Below are positions 31,694 through 31,747 of a stretch of 31,747 nucleotides of DNA, piece by piece. Below the pieces are notes generated by a model. The model worked only from the letters and a program-made list of their open reading frames with translations. It was not told the origin of the DNA and searched no databases. This stretch comes from Bacteroidota bacterium (GTDB lineage Bacteria; Bacteroidota; Bacteroidia; Cytophagales; Cyclobacteriaceae). A program made the translations under genes and the position numbers. How positions within the stretch are numbered: the first letter of the stretch is position 1; each line of letters starts with the position of its first letter. The stretch is taken from NCBI GenBank assembly GCA_023417065.1, contig JAEZGH010000041.1:1-31747 (forward strand), in the 5' to 3' direction.

Positions 31694-31747
31694 CATGCAA
31701 GTCGTTATCTTGCTTGTGTGCAACTAAAGTCAAAGGTAGTCTTTAAG

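Overview
The window looks like a chromosomal segment of a free-living Bacteroidota, most likely of the Cytophagales type. Supporting signs are Bacteroidota-style promoters (TTTG near -33 and TAnnTTTG near -7), few Shine-Dalgarno sites, a transketolase split into two subunits, a short histone H1-like (Hc1) protein, a DUF6913-like protein beside dapA, a Bacteroidota-type M1 peptidase and many exported hydrolases. GC content is moderate and looks even. I see no tRNA, rRNA, CRISPR array, insertion sequence or prophage gene.

Region 1 (1-6.0 kb) is accessory catabolism. It holds a Tat-signal enolase-superfamily enzyme (cut by the left edge), a Sec-signal RraA-like aldolase/dehydratase, a Dps ferritin, an exported DUF1080 glycoside-hydrolase-like protein, a divergent AraC regulator with a perfect 18-bp palindrome in front of it, and an exported type-B carboxylesterase. 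Region 2 (6.2-11.0 kb) holds a TPR sensor histidine kinase with its NarL-type response regulator, a UPF0173 metallo-beta-lactamase-fold hydrolase and a convergent FAD amine oxidase. Region 3 (11.2-14.9 kb) has the two transketolase halves about 1.8 kb apart, with an exported von Willebrand A protein and a 32-residue membrane microprotein between them. Two small genes follow: a four-helix membrane protein and an ArsN2-like acetyltransferase.

Region 4 (16.3-19.9 kb) is the most striking. One 645-residue polypeptide joins a complete HAD phosphoserine phosphatase (SerB type) to an E. coli-type phosphoglycerate dehydrogenase with an ACT domain (SerA). The next gene is a class V, SerC-like aminotransferase. 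Two genes would therefore supply all three steps from 3-phosphoglycerate to serine. Region 5 (20.0-25.4 kb) is M1 peptidase, ligA, DUF6913-like gene and dapA in one direction. Region 6 (25.5-28.6 kb) has the histone H1-like gene, an alpha-oxoamine synthase (sphingolipid or sulfonolipid entry enzyme) and a divergent biotin carboxylase. Region 7 (28.65-31.75 kb) is an unknown 236-residue protein, then groES-groEL with no CIRCE operator but a cluster of TGTCA half-sites upstream, then back-to-back terminators at the right edge.

The window is mostly housekeeping. The points that stand out are the SerB-SerA fusion next to a SerC-like gene, two short proteins that are easy to miss, the AraC-linked palindrome, and the apparent placing of enolase-superfamily and RraA enzymes outside the cytoplasm.
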